64,000 bases of DNA from Bubalus kerabau (GCF_029407905.1 NC_073639.1:41247501-41311500); one strand, 5' to 3'. Counted from the first letter of the stretch, positions 22,330 to 34,588 are shown. Made by a program: numbers and translations. The notes: a model not told the origin generated them from the sequence alone.

Positions 22330-22695
22330 CTGTCTTAGTCAGTTAAAGTGCTTTAAGAAAATACCAGAACCTGGATAGCTTTAACAACAGAAATGTATTT
22401 GTTACCATTCTGAGGCTGGAAAGTCAGAGGCCATGTATCAGCTTTGTTGGGTTCTTCCTGGTTTGCAGACCACTATCATCTTGCTGCATCCTCATATAGC
22501 AGAGAGAAAGAGGGAGATCATGTCTCTTATGTCTCTCATAAGGGCACTGTCTCATTCATCTGTGCTCCACCCTCATGATATAATTCTTTCCAAAATTCCC
22601 TTCTCCAAATGCCATCACATGAAAAATTAGAGCTTCAATATGTGAATTTGGAGGGAATGAGTGTATAGGACACACATATTCAGTACATGGCAGTT
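22330..22695 (+). repeat. Ancient interspersed repeat, copy 2
   Basis: Same family and orientation as 21500-21812: gctttaacaacagaaatgta, gaggctggaaagtcagaggc, ggtttgcagaccactatcat and agagcttcaatatgtgaatt. This copy is more complete in the middle. Confidence 0.65.
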
Positions 22696-25052
22696 ATTAA
22701 AAATATTTTAGTAGTAACTAAAATTTAGAGGCATTTTCCACACCTTTACCAGAAGAAAATGTTATGCAAAGAAGCATTCATTTCAGGCAAAAAAGTCAAG
22801 AATTTTCCTTTTCGCAACTTGCAAGTGTACATGTTTGTTTCATATCAGTTATCAAATGATCTCAATTAGAGATTTATGTATGTTACAATCAGTTCTTTCA
22901 TTCACTAAATGGGTTTTTTCAGCCTCTTTGGCCAAGATAATCTGTGCTGCTGTTTTGTAAAAACTCTACCTTTCTCCTCCTTTCTGTGTCCCAGGGGTCT
23001 GGGTAATGTGACTGGCTGATTTTTCTGGCCAGTAAGAAGCTGGCCTGGAGGTTGCATGCAGAAGATAGGACAAGCGCGTATTATGTCTCCCCATACACCA
23101 TGCCCTTAGCACCTTGTCTGCTGATTTCTTGAAGAATAGCTGTTTCTTAAGATGAAAAGTCCCAGCTCCTCACAAAACATACCTCTCCACATAGCTCCTT
23201 CCTTCTAGGACACAGCAGTGACAATAACTTTACTGTTGCTCTCCACACACTACTGCACTAACCCATGTAGTCAATTTACATTGTTTTGTAAACCTCTTTG
23301 ATTTATTCTAATTAGAGTTCTTTTCCTTTTGGATGCAGACTGATATACGTTTTCTCTTCAAGTGAAAGGTGAGCATAACAAAAATACAAGCTAATAACTG
23401 TTACAGGGATGTAGCTACACCCATCTTTTCTCTGAAGCATTTCCCTAAATACACTTTGCAAGTCAAGGCACACAATTAAAAGCATCCCACTGCTTGACCT
23501 TAAGGATAATTACCTTAAGGAGAGAAACCATTTATTCCCTCTCCTTTTTCTTCCTAAGGTTTTATAAAGTGTGCTGCATATAGTAGGTTGTGAATAATTA
23601 CTGGATGTGATCACATAGTGTCCAGATCCCAAACAGTGCCAAACATGGTTCCTCATGGAATTTTTTTTTTTCACTTCCTTTTCTGTTTTACAGGTATACA
23701 ATAGACATTTTGGTAATATTTTTAATTGATTAGAAAGATTTTAATTTGTTTTTTGCCTTTGTTTTATCTACTTATTCTAGTATCCACTCTATGCTTAAAA
23801 ATTATTTCTCACTCTGCTAATTACTAAGTCCACTTCTAGTATATCACCTCTGATCCATTTACTAACTTTTACATGAAACACATTCTAATCAGAAGAACAG
23901 GTAAAGTCAGAGAGGTTCCTCTTTTCAGATTTTCATGTTGTTTTCCAAAATCAAATGGGGGAGAGTAGCCAGTCTTTAAAAATGCCATATTAAGCCATAG
24001 TTGTCATGTTTTCCCCTAAGCTCTTAAGCTCTTCAAAATATGGTGGATAATTTAGATATTCGAACTATGGTCTATAGTCCATGTGGTGTGCACGGAATTC
24101 TTTTTTTTTTTTTTTTTTCAAAGTAAAAGATTTCTTTGGTCTACTTTTTATTTGCTGGCTACAAGGTATGCTTTTAGGCTGGTTTAGATACCATAGATTC
24201 ACAGCCTGTGTATGTTTTATATTCGACTAGATTCAGCATTTAGCCAGAATCTGATTTTTTTTTTTTTTTTTTTTTTGCACGCCATGGTTACTCACTAGAA
24301 CTTATGGACCTTCAGATACTGTGTTAATTCTGTCAAGAAATTAGACATTCTCAGTATAGTGAAATTAAGTTGTATATTTACATGTCAGTTTTTTCTAGAA
24401 GAATCAAATTCTCATCACCACAGAAAAATAAGATATGAGAGAAGGAAAGACAATATTAGATTTCATATTCATAAATACATTTTACTTCTTTTTAAGAATA
24501 AAAAATGAAAGAAAGGGAGAGGTGATGTACTTAAAATATTTAACACAGAATTTCTAAAATATGCTTATAAAAGTCAGGCAGGAGGGCATCCTGGTGTTCA
24601 TTTTACAGCTTTTCAACCTGTGTGTTGAAAACAGAAAACATCAAAGTATTATCATTTGTCAAACACTTCTAAGCTTTAGGATAATTCAGAGACTGTCCTT
24701 GCTCTTGTTATAAATCTCTACTAAATGTGTCAATTCTATTTCTCTATGCTTCCCCTCTTCCCAATGCGAATACGACCACTGTTTATAAACAGGTATAGTT
24801 TATTGAGCTATTTATGTGAAGTTCAGATAAAAACTAAATCCTCTGGTACTTGAGTAGCAACAACATTCAATCTTTTCTTACAAGGGTCAGTCTGGGATAA
24901 TAGAAAACAAGTAAATATAAAAGAATTCATAAACTAGTGAATGATGGCTCATGTCAGATTTATGGTGTGTGTCCATGAAAACTCTGTGCTAACTGTAACA
25001 CAATGGAGGATGCTATTTCAGCAGCACATTGTGTATGTGGAGCTATATATTA
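22696..25052. other. Unassigned intronic DNA with two long T-runs
   Basis: No gene or young repeat recognised in 2.3 kb. Homopolymer T-runs lie at about 24099-24118 and 24255-24276. Decayed older repeats may be present but could not be assigned. Confidence 0.4.
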
Positions 25053-25063
25053 ATTACAAGGAG

Positions 25064-25265
25064 TGTGCATGTTAGTCACTTAGTCATGTCGGACTCTTTG
25101 TGACTCTGTGGACTCTAGCCCTCCAGGCTCCTCTATCCATCAGATTCTCCAGGCAAGAATATGAAGTGGGTTGCCATTCCCTTCTCCATTCCTGACCCAG
25201 AGATTGAACCTGGGTCTCCCACATTGCAGGCAAATTCTTTACCAACTGAGCCACAGGGGAAGCCC
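25064..25265 (-). mobile_element. Bov-tA SINE
   Basis: Antisense Bov-tA (cacttagtcatgtcggactc ... aactgagccacaggggaagc) with a small deletion in the middle. Exact target-site duplication attacaaggag at 25053-25063 and 25266-25276. Confidence 0.95.
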
Positions 25266-25276
25266 ATTACAAGGAG

Positions 25277-25724
25277 AGGAACTTTTAGTTCCTTATCTGT
25301 TAAACATTTCTTACCTTCCAGTTGGAAAAGCAAGATACGTATCATCCAGTTAGAAAAACAAGATATTACTAATCCTGCATTTTATGAAGTACTAATTATT
25401 TACTTGAGCATATGTTTTCCATACAATTCAAACAATATAGTTTCTAAAATTGAAAAATCAGAAAAGTTTGGGGAAATGCTTTTATTTATATGTGGATTGC
25501 AGCATTTTTTTAAACTAATTAGGTGTAGTATCTGACTAAATAAAACCTCAAATACACTCAGTCTCCACTTATTGCTCCCCATTTGCATCCATTGATATAC
25601 AGAAAAAGATTGTTCTAAAATATGTAGAGGTGCAGATGACAAGGTTTGAGGAAGGAGATCATATAGCAAAGGAGAGGGTGAATCAGAAAGACTGAGAAAT
25701 CTGTGGGAACAGAAAAAAAATCAT
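25277..25724. other. Unassigned intronic DNA
   Basis: No recognised gene or repeat. Confidence 0.4.
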
Positions 25725-25819
25725 GGTTCAAAAAGATATTAATACATGCACACCAAAGCCATTGCAGCACTATTTACAATAGCCATGATATGGAAGTAAC
25801 CTAAATATCCATCAACAAA

Positions 25820-26032
25820 AAAGAAAATGAAGTCGCCTAGCCATGTCCAACTCTTTGTGACCCCATGGACTGTAGCCTGCCAGGCTCCTCCATCCATGGG
25901 ATTTTCCAGGCAAGAATACTGGAGTGGGTTGCCATTTCCTTCTCCAGGGGGCCTTCCTGACCCAGGGATCAAACTTGGGTCTCCTGCATTGCAGGCAGAT
26001 TCTTTACCATCTGAGTCACCAGGGAATCCCTG
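25820..26032 (-). mobile_element. Bov-tA SINE inserted in L1
   Basis: Antisense Bov-tA from gaaaatgaagtcgcctagcc to ctgagtcaccagggaatccc. Exact 12-bp target-site duplication tccatcaacaaa at 25808-25819 and 26033-26044. The duplicated target is L1 sequence. Confidence 0.96.
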
Positions 26033-26090
26033 TCCATCAACAAACGAGTGGGTAAAGAAGATGTGCTATAATATATACAATAGAATATTC

Positions 26091-26455
26091 AGTTCAGTCA
26101 CTCAGTCGTGTCCGATTCTTTGCGACCTCATGAATTGCAGCATGCCAGGCCTCCCTGTCCATCACCAACTCCCGGAGTTCACTCAGACTCACGTCCATCA
26201 AGTCAGTGATGCCATCCAGCCATCTCATCCTCTGTCATCCCCTTCTCCTCCTGCCCCCAATCCCTCCCAGCATCAGTCTTTTCCAATGAGTCAACTCTTC
26301 GCATGAGGTGGCCAAAGTACTGGAGTTTCAGCTTTAGCATCATTCCTTCCAAAGAACACCCAGGGCTGATCTCCTTTAGAATGGACTGGTTGGATCTCCT
26401 TACAGTCCATCAAGAGTCTTTTCCAACACCACAGTTCAAAAGCATCAATTCTTCG
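26091..26455 (-). mobile_element. BovB 3' end (ART2A-type) inserted in L1
   Basis: Antisense BovB tail (cagttcagtcactcagtcgt ... aaaagcatcaattcttcgg), about 365 bp. L1 sequence is continuous across it: atacaatagaatatt before, gtcataaaaagaac after. Confidence 0.92.
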
Positions 26456-26890
26456 GCTATTAGTCATAAAAAGAACAAACTTTTGCACCTAAAGATTACC
26501 CTACTGAATGAAGTAAGTTGGACACATAAAGATACATATGATATGACATTGCTTATATGTGGAATCTAAAATAAAGTGTACAAGTGAAATTATTTACAAA
26601 ACAAACAGAGACAGATGTAAAATGCAAACTAATGGTTACCAGAGAAGAAAAGCGGAGGGACAAATATAGAGATTGGGACTGACATACACATACTACTATA
26701 TATAAACTGAATAACTCATAAGAACCTGCTGTATAGCACAGAGACATCTACTCAAAACTCTGTAATGGCCTATATGGGAGAAACAACTCTTAAAAAAAGT
26801 GACTATATGTATAATTGATTCATTTTGCTGTACAGTAGAAACTAGCACAACATTGGAAATCAACTATACTCCAATATTTTTTTTTTTAAT

Positions 26891-27852
26891 AAAGAAACAC
26901 TTCCCCAGCTTCTAAGATGGGGACTGGTCCTTAGTGACCAGAAGTCAGCTTTAATATTAGAAGTCAGCTTAAAACAAAACTGTCCAGGTGGGAATATGCA
27001 TGGACTCTGGTAAGAGGCAACCCTAAATGAAAACTCAGGAGATAAAATAATTGTTTTTCTGCAAATCTTTGGAGTAACTTTTACTCTAAGTTTTGGAATA
27101 TCGTTGCTCTTGGGACTGACCATATGGCAAATTAATACAAGTCATTAGCTGCAATTATGAGATTCCTTTAGTAGCATCTGAGGTGATGGATTTGAAAGCA
27201 GAACAGGAGCAGAATAACATTGCAGATGCTTTAGAGTGAGGGACTTAAAAACAGCTTTGTGACATTCTATGTGATCAGACTCATTTGGGGACTGTCTAGC
27301 AAAAGATGTGGGGAAATCATTCATTATACAAATGCAAGACCTATATCCTGGTCTTGTGGGATCTGGAGGTCTTTGTTCAGCTGCTCTTTATTAGGGCTCA
27401 TGATGTTTCAATCATGTTTCTCTCTAAGTATCTATTCTTTTCCTCTCTCTGCCAAATCATTCCTCTGCAAGGCTCCTGAATTGTCATGACATAAACTCTC
27501 CATCTTCTTAAAGATCCAGGTCCTAAAGTCAGCCACAAAATTTTCTGGTGTTTTTAGTGAAAGTCCTCGAGGTATCAATTTCAAACCCCTTCATCTGTGC
27601 AGAGTTCAAAGTCACCAGTATTCCATGGCCATCTGTTTCACCCCCTCCCTAAGAACTGAAACAGCAACTCTAAAAGATGGTGGTGTAAGCTAGGCTGCCC
27701 TTGTTCCTGATCAAGTGGACTATTTGGTGAATGGGTGAGGTGTGGACTGGGTATGAATCCTGTTGATACAAAAGCAAGAGCAAGAAGAAAAATGTGAATT
27801 TCTATTGTTAAAATGATCTCTGTCGAATTCACAAATGGAGAAATCTCATCAT
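26891..27852. other. Unassigned intronic DNA
   Basis: No gene or repeat family recognised. A 16-bp near-duplicate (agaagtcagctttaatatt then agaagtcagctt) occurs at 26940-26969. Confidence 0.4.
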
Positions 27853-27863
27853 ATTTGGGTAAC

Positions 27864-28138
27864 TGCTGCTGCTACTAAGCCAATTCAGTCGTGTCCGACT
27901 CTGTGCGACCCCATAGACAGCAGCCCACCAGGCTTCCCCGTCCCTGGGATTCTCCAGGCAAGAACACTGGAGTGGGTTGCCATTTCCTTCTCCAATGCAT
28001 GAAAGTGAAAAGTGAAAGGGAAGTCGCTCAGTCATGTCCAACTCTGTGCGATCCCATGGACTGCTGCCTACCAGGCTCCTCTGTCTATGGGATTTTCCAG
28101 GCAAGAGTACTGGGGTGGGGTGCCATTGCCTTCTCCGA
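27864..28138 (-). mobile_element. Bov-A2 SINE (dimer), full length
   Basis: Two Bov-A units in tandem, antisense (ccaattcagtcgtgtccgac and aagtcgctcagtcatgtcca), joined by tgaaagtgaaaagtgaaag, with a (tgc)n-like start. Target-site duplication atttgggtaac (27853-27863) and atttgagtaac (28139-28149). Confidence 0.95.
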
Positions 28139-28329
28139 ATTTGAGTAACAGTGCATGCTTATTTTTAACATTGTGGGAATACTGGTTACATAGAAAAAAC
28201 TGACATTTGTTCTTATTTTTCCATCTATGGAAAATCTATTCTGAAATCTATTATGCCATAAGAAAGATTATATTTGATATCAAAGGGAAAATTATGCTAC
28301 TAAAAGGTTGCAGTTACAAGCCGTGTGCT

Positions 28330-29696
28330 ACACCAGGATCTGTGAGTTCAAGAAGAGAGGATTTCCATCTCGGGACAGAGACGAGTCTTGACTACTCAGA
28401 GTTTTTGTGTAGCCAAGTTTTATTAAAGTATAATAGAGGTACAGAAAGCTTTTGACACAGACATCAAAAGGGGACAGAAAGAATGCCTGCTTGTTAGTTT
28501 TTAGTAAGGCATTTTATGTCTGTTAGTGAGAGCTGATAATCAGATAATAGAGACACCTCCAGGCTGAAGGAGTTTCACCAGGCCCCTCTCCCACAATATG
28601 CATTTATGAGATAAAATGCCACAAGGTGTGTCATCCCAGGCCATAAGATAATTGACATGAATACTGGTTTGTTGAGCCATTATCTTTTAGAGTCTCTTGA
28701 TGAGAGTAAAAGAGGAGAGTGAAAAAGTTGGCTTAAAACTCAACATTCAGAAAACTAAGATCATGGCATGAGGTCCCATCACTTCATGGCAAATAGATGG
28801 GGAAATAATGGAAACAGTGAGAGACTTTATTTTCTTGGGCTCCAAAATCACTGTAGATGGTGACTGAAGCCATGAAATTAAAACATGTTTGCTTCTTGAA
28901 AGAAAAGCTATGGCCAATCTAGACAGCATATTAAAAAGCAGAGACACTACTTTGCCAATGAAAGTCCATCTAGTCAAAGCTATGGTTTTTCCAGTAATCA
29001 TGTATGGGTGTGAGAGTTGGACTATAAAGAAAACTGAACACTGAAGAATTGATGCTTTTGAAATGTGGTGTTGAAGAAGACTCTTGAGACTCCCTTGGAC
29101 TGCAGGGAGATCCAACCAGTCCACCCTAAAGGAGATCAGTCCTGAATATTCATTGGAAGGACTGATGCTGAAATTGAAATTCCAGTACTTTGGCCACCTG
29201 ATGGGAAGAACTGACTCATTTGAAAAGACTCTGATGCTGGGAAAGATTGAAGGTGGGAGGAGAAGGAGATGACAGAGGATGAGATGGTTGGATGGCATTA
29301 CTGACTTGATGGACATAAGTTTGAGTAAGCTCTGGGAGTTGGTGATGGACAGGAAAGCCTGGCGTGCTGCAGTTCATGGGGTAGCAAAGGGTCCAACATG
29401 ACTGAGTGACTGAATTGAGCTGAACTGAACTGAGCCATTGTCAGCCCAAGGTTTGAGAAAAGAAAAATATGTTAGGTGGTACCGATTTGAAGAAAGGCAA
29501 CTTTCAAAGCAAATACATGGTTTCATTAACATAGCTTAAGAAAAACATTTCCATAAGAAAAACGCATCAGTTAGTTCAGGGTTTGAGAAAAGTTAAGCTA
29601 GGGGAACCAGGTGTCGTCAACAGGTAAGGGAAAAAAACCTACCCTTGAGGTTTATTTCCTCCTGTCCCTTGGGAACCCCTACTGAGACTCTTAACA
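28330..29696 (-). mobile_element. ERVK-like LTR, antisense, split by BovB
   Basis: On the minus strand this reads as an LTR. It would begin near 29696 with TGTTAAGAG. It continues across the BovB insertion and has an AATAAA signal (complement of 28419-28424) followed by a U5-like stretch. No gag, pro, pol or env sequence adjoins it, so it is a solo or truncated LTR. I believe it belongs to the bovine ERVK LTRs (BTLTR1-like), from memory of the family. The exact ends and the 6-bp target duplication were not confirmed. Confidence 0.6.
28685..29430 (+). mobile_element. BovB 3' end inserted in the LTR
   Basis: Sense BovB from the post-RT region (tcttgatgagagtaaaagag) to the (ctgaa)n tail (tgagctgaactgaactga). 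Target-site duplication tgagccattatc (28673-28684) and tgagccattgtc (29431-29442), 11 of 12 matching. Its frame is broken by stops (for example tga after gaacac, 29041-29043). Confidence 0.93.
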
Positions 29697-31110
29697 CTCT
29701 TATTACTTAAGATATAAAACATGGACAAATTCTGTTTCTTAAGAATGTAGTATTTTCCTGGTAATAAACATACATTTATTCTCTTTCTCAAAACAAGTTA
29801 CTTTTATTCTCTTCTTGCTGATGAGGAAATTGAAACTTGTGGAAGTCAAGGACTTCATGTAAGGTCATATATCCATTATGTTGAAAAACTGGGTCATGAA
29901 ACTAAATCAGCCCATATTGAAAATCTTTACTTCATCCAAAACAACAAGTTCTCTGAACATGAATCACCTCAAAACCTCACTTTAAAGCATAAAAGCAGTA
30001 ATTAAAGTTGAATCTTTTTATAAACTTTATAATGAACTAAATTGATTAAACACTCAGAAAAACAAAATAATTTGGGAAAGAAGAAAAGACTCTCACCCTC
30101 TTCAACAAATCTGACATCAAATCCACACAAAGCCGTGCTGAGAGGCCCAACTTTCCTAATTGCTATATTTCCCTAATAAACAAAGTGATCACAAGAATAA
30201 GTTTTAACTCTCTCATTTCTCATAGTCTGCAACTTCCTATAGACATTCTGACAAATATTAGAAAAACTATTAGGCCTAGTACTATGCATAATTTTATGGT
30301 ATTAAGCAGACGTGACAGTTGAGAGTAAATAATAATCACAGACTAATGAACAGTGGGAGACTTCAGAATATCAATCTGTACTAGGGGCAAATTTTGAATT
30401 AGAGACACTACTTCCTACCCAATAAATCAGTAGTGAAAAATTGAAGGCTTTCTCAATGCATCTGCTTATGCAGCTAGATCTGTAGTCCTGAAGGAGCATA
30501 AAACGTGGATGCCAAAAGGAATGTAATTTTATCACCCTACAAGGGGCTTTTGCATTTTTAACTGAACCATTTTTTAAAATTTTAATTACCTCCAAAAGAG
30601 GCTGGATTGTATCACAGATAACTTGAGTGCATCCTTCAGTATTAGAGTGAAACTAGTTCAAGGTAGTTAGAGCTTGTCTCTTCCTTCTTCTTTAGCAGTC
30701 AAATAACATTGCCCAAAGGGAACAGAAGACACAAAGTTAAGAGAACTGAAATGCCAAGTCTTGATTGTTTATGGCTTTTATCAAATGTGAAAATTACTGA
30801 TTTTGCCTCTGAGCACATGAATCATATAGAACAGAAAAGAGACCATATCTTCCATAATAATTAACAAATTCATAAAAGATACCAGACACAGGTATACATC
30901 TTCATACTTACATATCCTTTATCACTGTTAATGAATAGAAACACACCTCTTTTCAATATCCCAAGTCCATTATTTATTAAGACAAGTATAAGTAAGCCAA
31001 ATTATTTATATTTAAAATTTTATGGTATTTTTGATGCTGATAACACAAAAATAATTGGACTTGGCTTTTATTTTGAGAGCTTTTAAATTCTTTAGCATTC
31101 AGGTAGTATT
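29697..31110. other. Unassigned intronic DNA
   Basis: Mostly unrecognised AT-rich sequence, apart from the MIR piece listed separately. Confidence 0.4.
29800..29935 (-). mobile_element. MIR SINE, antisense
   Basis: gctgatgaggaaattgaaac followed by tcaaggacttcatgtaaggt is the reverse-complement MIR core (gatgaggaaactgaggc ... cttgcccaaggtcacac). Confidence 0.7.
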
Positions 31111-31112
31111 CA

Positions 31113-31588
31113 GGTAGCAGAGACACTACTTTGCCCACAAATTCCGTATATTCAAAGCCATGGTTTTTCGAGTAGTCAAGTACAGAGCCGAGAGTTGGTT
31201 CATAAAGAAGGCTGAGCACAGAAGAATTTCTGCTTTCAAACTGGTGCTGGAGAAGACTCTTGAGAGTCCTTTGCAGTACAAGGAGTTCAAACCAATCAAT
31301 CCTAAATGAAATAAATATTCCCTGAATATTCATTCGAAGGACTGATGCTGAAGCTGAAGCTCAAATACTTAGGTCACCTGAGGCGAAGAGCTAACTCATT
31401 GAAAAAAAACCCTGATGCTGGGAAAGATTGAAGGCAAAAGGAGAAGTGGGTGATAGAGAATATGATGATTAGATAGCACCACAAGCTCAAAGGACATGAG
31501 TTTGAGCAAACTCTTGGAGATAGTGGGGGACAGAGGAGACTGATGTGCCTCTCCGTGGGGCTGTAAAGAGTTGGACTGAACAACAACA
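31113..31588 (+). mobile_element. BovB 3' end, old diverged copy
   Basis: Sense BovB tail: gcagagacactactttgccc, gagttggttcataaagaagg, tggagaagactcttgagagt, gctgggaaagattgaaggc, ending cgtggggctgtaaagagttg gac. It is more diverged than the other copies, suggesting an earlier insertion. Confidence 0.88.
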
Positions 31589-32979
31589 AAGTACTTAAAA
31601 CCTACACCAGGTATTCATTTTTTGATGGGAACATTTGGAAGTGATTGCTAACATCATATAGGTGTCTTCATACCATTGTAATCAAAACTGAAATTGTATC
31701 CTGACTAGTATGGTATGAGCTTCGTTTACTGAAAGAACACTGACCCAAATATTACTGACACAAGACAAGATAAAGATCCAGGAAATTAATAAGAAATTGT
31801 GCATGTCATTCTGAAATATTCTACAAATATTATTTCAAAATGATTACTGTATTCCATTTCAAGTATATATAGAAAAAGTAATAGTTACCAAGTAATAATA
31901 CTTCAGAATATTATAATTAAGCATTAATCACTTAATTTCATTAATCCATTAAAATTTCTAGACTCTTTGGAAGCAAGGTGAGTTATATTCACCTCCAGTA
32001 TATTTCTAGTGCTTTCTATTTAGTAATCATTCAATAAATGTTTAAGAAATCTTTTTAAAGGAGTAGTTATACATGGTAGCTCTTCTTTTGTGTAGAAAAA
32101 GTCATGCTCTCTCCAAAGGCAACAAATAGTCTCTCATAAATCTTCAAATATTTCTAAAATTATTGCATAGTTTCCTAACTCTATGAAATGTAGTAACATA
32201 GAAGCAATGTAGGGAAAGAGCATATTAGCCAAGATGGCAAGGTCAGGCTTTCTCACCCCAGGGCATCTTGCTTTTGTCCCACGTTTTATAAATCATGATT
32301 ATGTAACAGCTGAGATCACTTACAGCTCTGCACATGCACGTCACTAGGTACTTATTTAGACGTGGACTACTTGTGATATGAGTTCCAACTAAAAAGCAGC
32401 GGCATTACTGCCACATCATGGCTGTATCCCTTGAGTCAATAACAGAGGAGAGAATACAGTGTGTCTGTGGCTATGGCTGCTGCGCCAGTGAGGCGAGAAT
32501 AAGGAGTCTGCAGTTCCTATGGTTCCTCACATTTTCTTCTAGCCTCTTAGCTTGCCCCTTGCCTACCATGGGTTCAGTGAACATGAGTGCAGTGAACAGC
32601 AAGACAACTGGCCTCATTCATGAACAGGATCAGCGATACTAGCAGTTACACTCTTATGTCTATTTTAGTAAAATATTTGTGCTTATGCACTTCATAACTT
32701 CCATCGTTATGACTGATTTTTTAAGAACATTTATCTCGTTTTATTCTATGATGTTAAAGGTTTGTGTTTATTCATATTTTGAGCTTGTCACATGCTTATA
32801 TTGAAATTTTAAGGTGCTATTATCCTGAATGTATTTCTATATTAGGTATCCATAATATTTCTATATTATGTGTGTAGATATTTACAAAAAATAAATTTTT
32901 TAAGAAATAGTATACGGAAACTGAATTTTCTAGGTGACAAGAATAAAATGGGCCATTTTTAGAGTTTGTTTTGTTTTCA
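31589..32979. other. Unassigned intronic DNA
   Basis: No gene recognised. 31960-32050 ends in tagtaatcattcaataaatg, which resembles an L2 3' end. The open frame at 32418-32642 has no recognisable domain. Confidence 0.4.
31960..32050 (+). mobile_element. Possible L2 3' fragment
   Basis: tttctagtgctttctattta followed by gtaatcattcaataaatg resembles the end of L2. Short and diverged. Confidence 0.45.
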
Positions 32980-33980
32980 TTGTTGTTACTGTTTTGTCTC
33001 TAAGTAGTGTCTAACTCTTTTTGCCATAAGGGTGGTGTCAGATCACCCTTATGGCAGAAAGTGAAGAGGAACTAAAAAGCCTCTTGATGAAAGTGAAAGA
33101 GGAGAGTGAAAAAGTTGGCTTAAGCTCAACATTCAGAAAACGAAGATCATGGCATCTGGTCCCATCGCTTCATGGGAAATAGATGGGGACACAGTGGAAA
33201 CAGTGTCAGACTTTATTTTTTTGGGCTCCAAAATCAGTGCAGATGGTGACTGCAGCCCTGAAATTAAAAGACGCTTACTCCTTGGAAGGAAGGTTATGAC
33301 CAACCTAGATAGCATATTCAAAAGCAGAGAAATTACTTTGCCAACCAAGGTCCGTCTAGTCATGGCTGTGGTTTTTCCAGTGGTCATGTATGGATGTGAG
33401 AGTTGGACTGTGAAGAAAGCTGAGCACTGAAGAATTGATGCATTTGAACTGTGGTGTTGGAGAAGACTCTTGAGAGTCCCTTGGACTGCAAGGAGATCCA
33501 ACCAGTTCATTCTGAAGAAGATCAGTCCTGGGTGTTCTTTGGAAGGACTGATGCTGAAGCTGAAACTCCAATACTTTGGCCACCTCATGCGAACAGTTGA
33601 CTCATTGGAAAAGACCCTGATGCTGGAAGGGATTGGGGGCAGGAGAGGAAGGGGACGACAGAGGATGAGATAGCTGGATGGCATCACCAACTTGATGGGC
33701 ATGAGTTTGGGTGGACTCCGGGAGTTGGTGATGGACAGGGAGGCCTGGTGTGCTGCAATTCATGGAGTTGCAAAGAGTCAGACATGACTGAGTTACTGAA
33801 CTGAACTGAACTGAACTCTTTTTGCAATGCATGGACTGTAGCCTACCAGGCTCCTTTGTCCATGGGATTTCTCAGGCAAGAATACTAGAGTGGAATTGTC
33901 ATTCCCTTCTCCAGGAGATCTTCCTGATTCAGGGATTGAACCTGCATCTCCTGCTTTACCACTGAACCACATGAGAAGCC
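32980..33980 (-). mobile_element. Bov-tA SINE split by BovB
   Basis: Antisense Bov-tA in two parts: 32980-33023 (ttactgttttgtctctaagt agtgtctaactc) and 33825-33980 (caatgcatggactgtagcct ... accactgaaccacatgagaa gcc). The BovB at 33024-33813 lies between them with a duplicated target. Confidence 0.88.
33024..33813 (+). mobile_element. BovB 3' end with 5' micro-inversion
   Basis: Sense BovB from the RT C-motif region to the (ctgaa)n tail. Exact 11-bp target-site duplication aactctttttg at 33013-33023 and 33814-33824. Its first bases are inverted: gccataagggtg (33023-33034) mirrors cacccttatggc (33044-33055). The encoded piece 33149-33430 reads MASGPIASWEIDGDTVETVS through SWTVKKAEH, then stops. 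Confidence 0.95.
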
Positions 33981-34588
33981 TTTTGTTTTAATACTCATAG
34001 TAAAGTCATCTTAATCTTATTTTTTTTCATTTAGGAGCAAAGTCAGTTAAGAATACCTCTCTCATCTTTATTTTTAAGGAAATTTTGGAAATATTAGAAG
34101 GTGCTTTAATCAATATTATTAAAAAAAATAAAAGTCCCTTCCAATTCTGTTGGCCTTTATGCATTTTGGGTGTAACTTTGTAAAGTAGTTTCTATCTCAT
34201 TTTATCTTATTTTTGCTAGGAAGTCACCCATGTTACAAGTAAGGGTTTCCATATATATTCACCCCTAAACAAGCAAAACCCCACAAAATTGACTTCTCCA
34301 TTTCACAGGGACTTCTGATCATCTATAGCTAGCATTCAGGACAAAAATAATTGAAGTAATCAAAGAGATCACCAAAATATATTTTAAAATATATTTATTT
34401 TTAAATTAAATTTAATAGAAAAATGCCATAAATATCCAAAGTTCATCATTATTCAATATAAAATGATTAATACAACACAGGTGTATCAATAATTATAACA
34501 GTATTAGCATGGCAAGGATGAAACTTTAACTTGGATTTAGAACATAATAAAATAAATGTTAAAATCATAAAGGTAGTTAAGGTGATCC
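33981..34588. other. Unassigned intronic DNA
   Basis: AT-rich DNA up to the L1 target site. No repeat recognised. Confidence 0.4.

Larger units (their letters stand above)
25725..26890 (+). mobile_element. L1 3' end interrupted by two SINE/LINE insertions
   Basis: Sense artiodactyl L1 3' end in three pieces. 25725-25819 has attgcagcactatttacaat and agccatgatatggaagtaac. 26045-26090 has gagtgggtaaagaagatgtg. 26456-26890 has gaatgaagtaagttggacac and gctgtatagcacagagacat, ending in a T/A-rich tail. The two gaps hold a Bov-tA and a BovB tail, so the L1 is the oldest layer. Confidence 0.9.

Noticed and set aside
25011..25050. A U6 snRNA-like stretch (gctatttcagcagcacattg)
   Set aside because: Only about a dozen bases resemble the U6 5' end and nothing that follows matches U6.
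32418..32642. The 74-codon frame MAVSLESITEERIQCVCGYGCC... as a small gene
   Set aside because: No domain, signal peptide, splice context or conservation evidence. Length is within chance for this composition.
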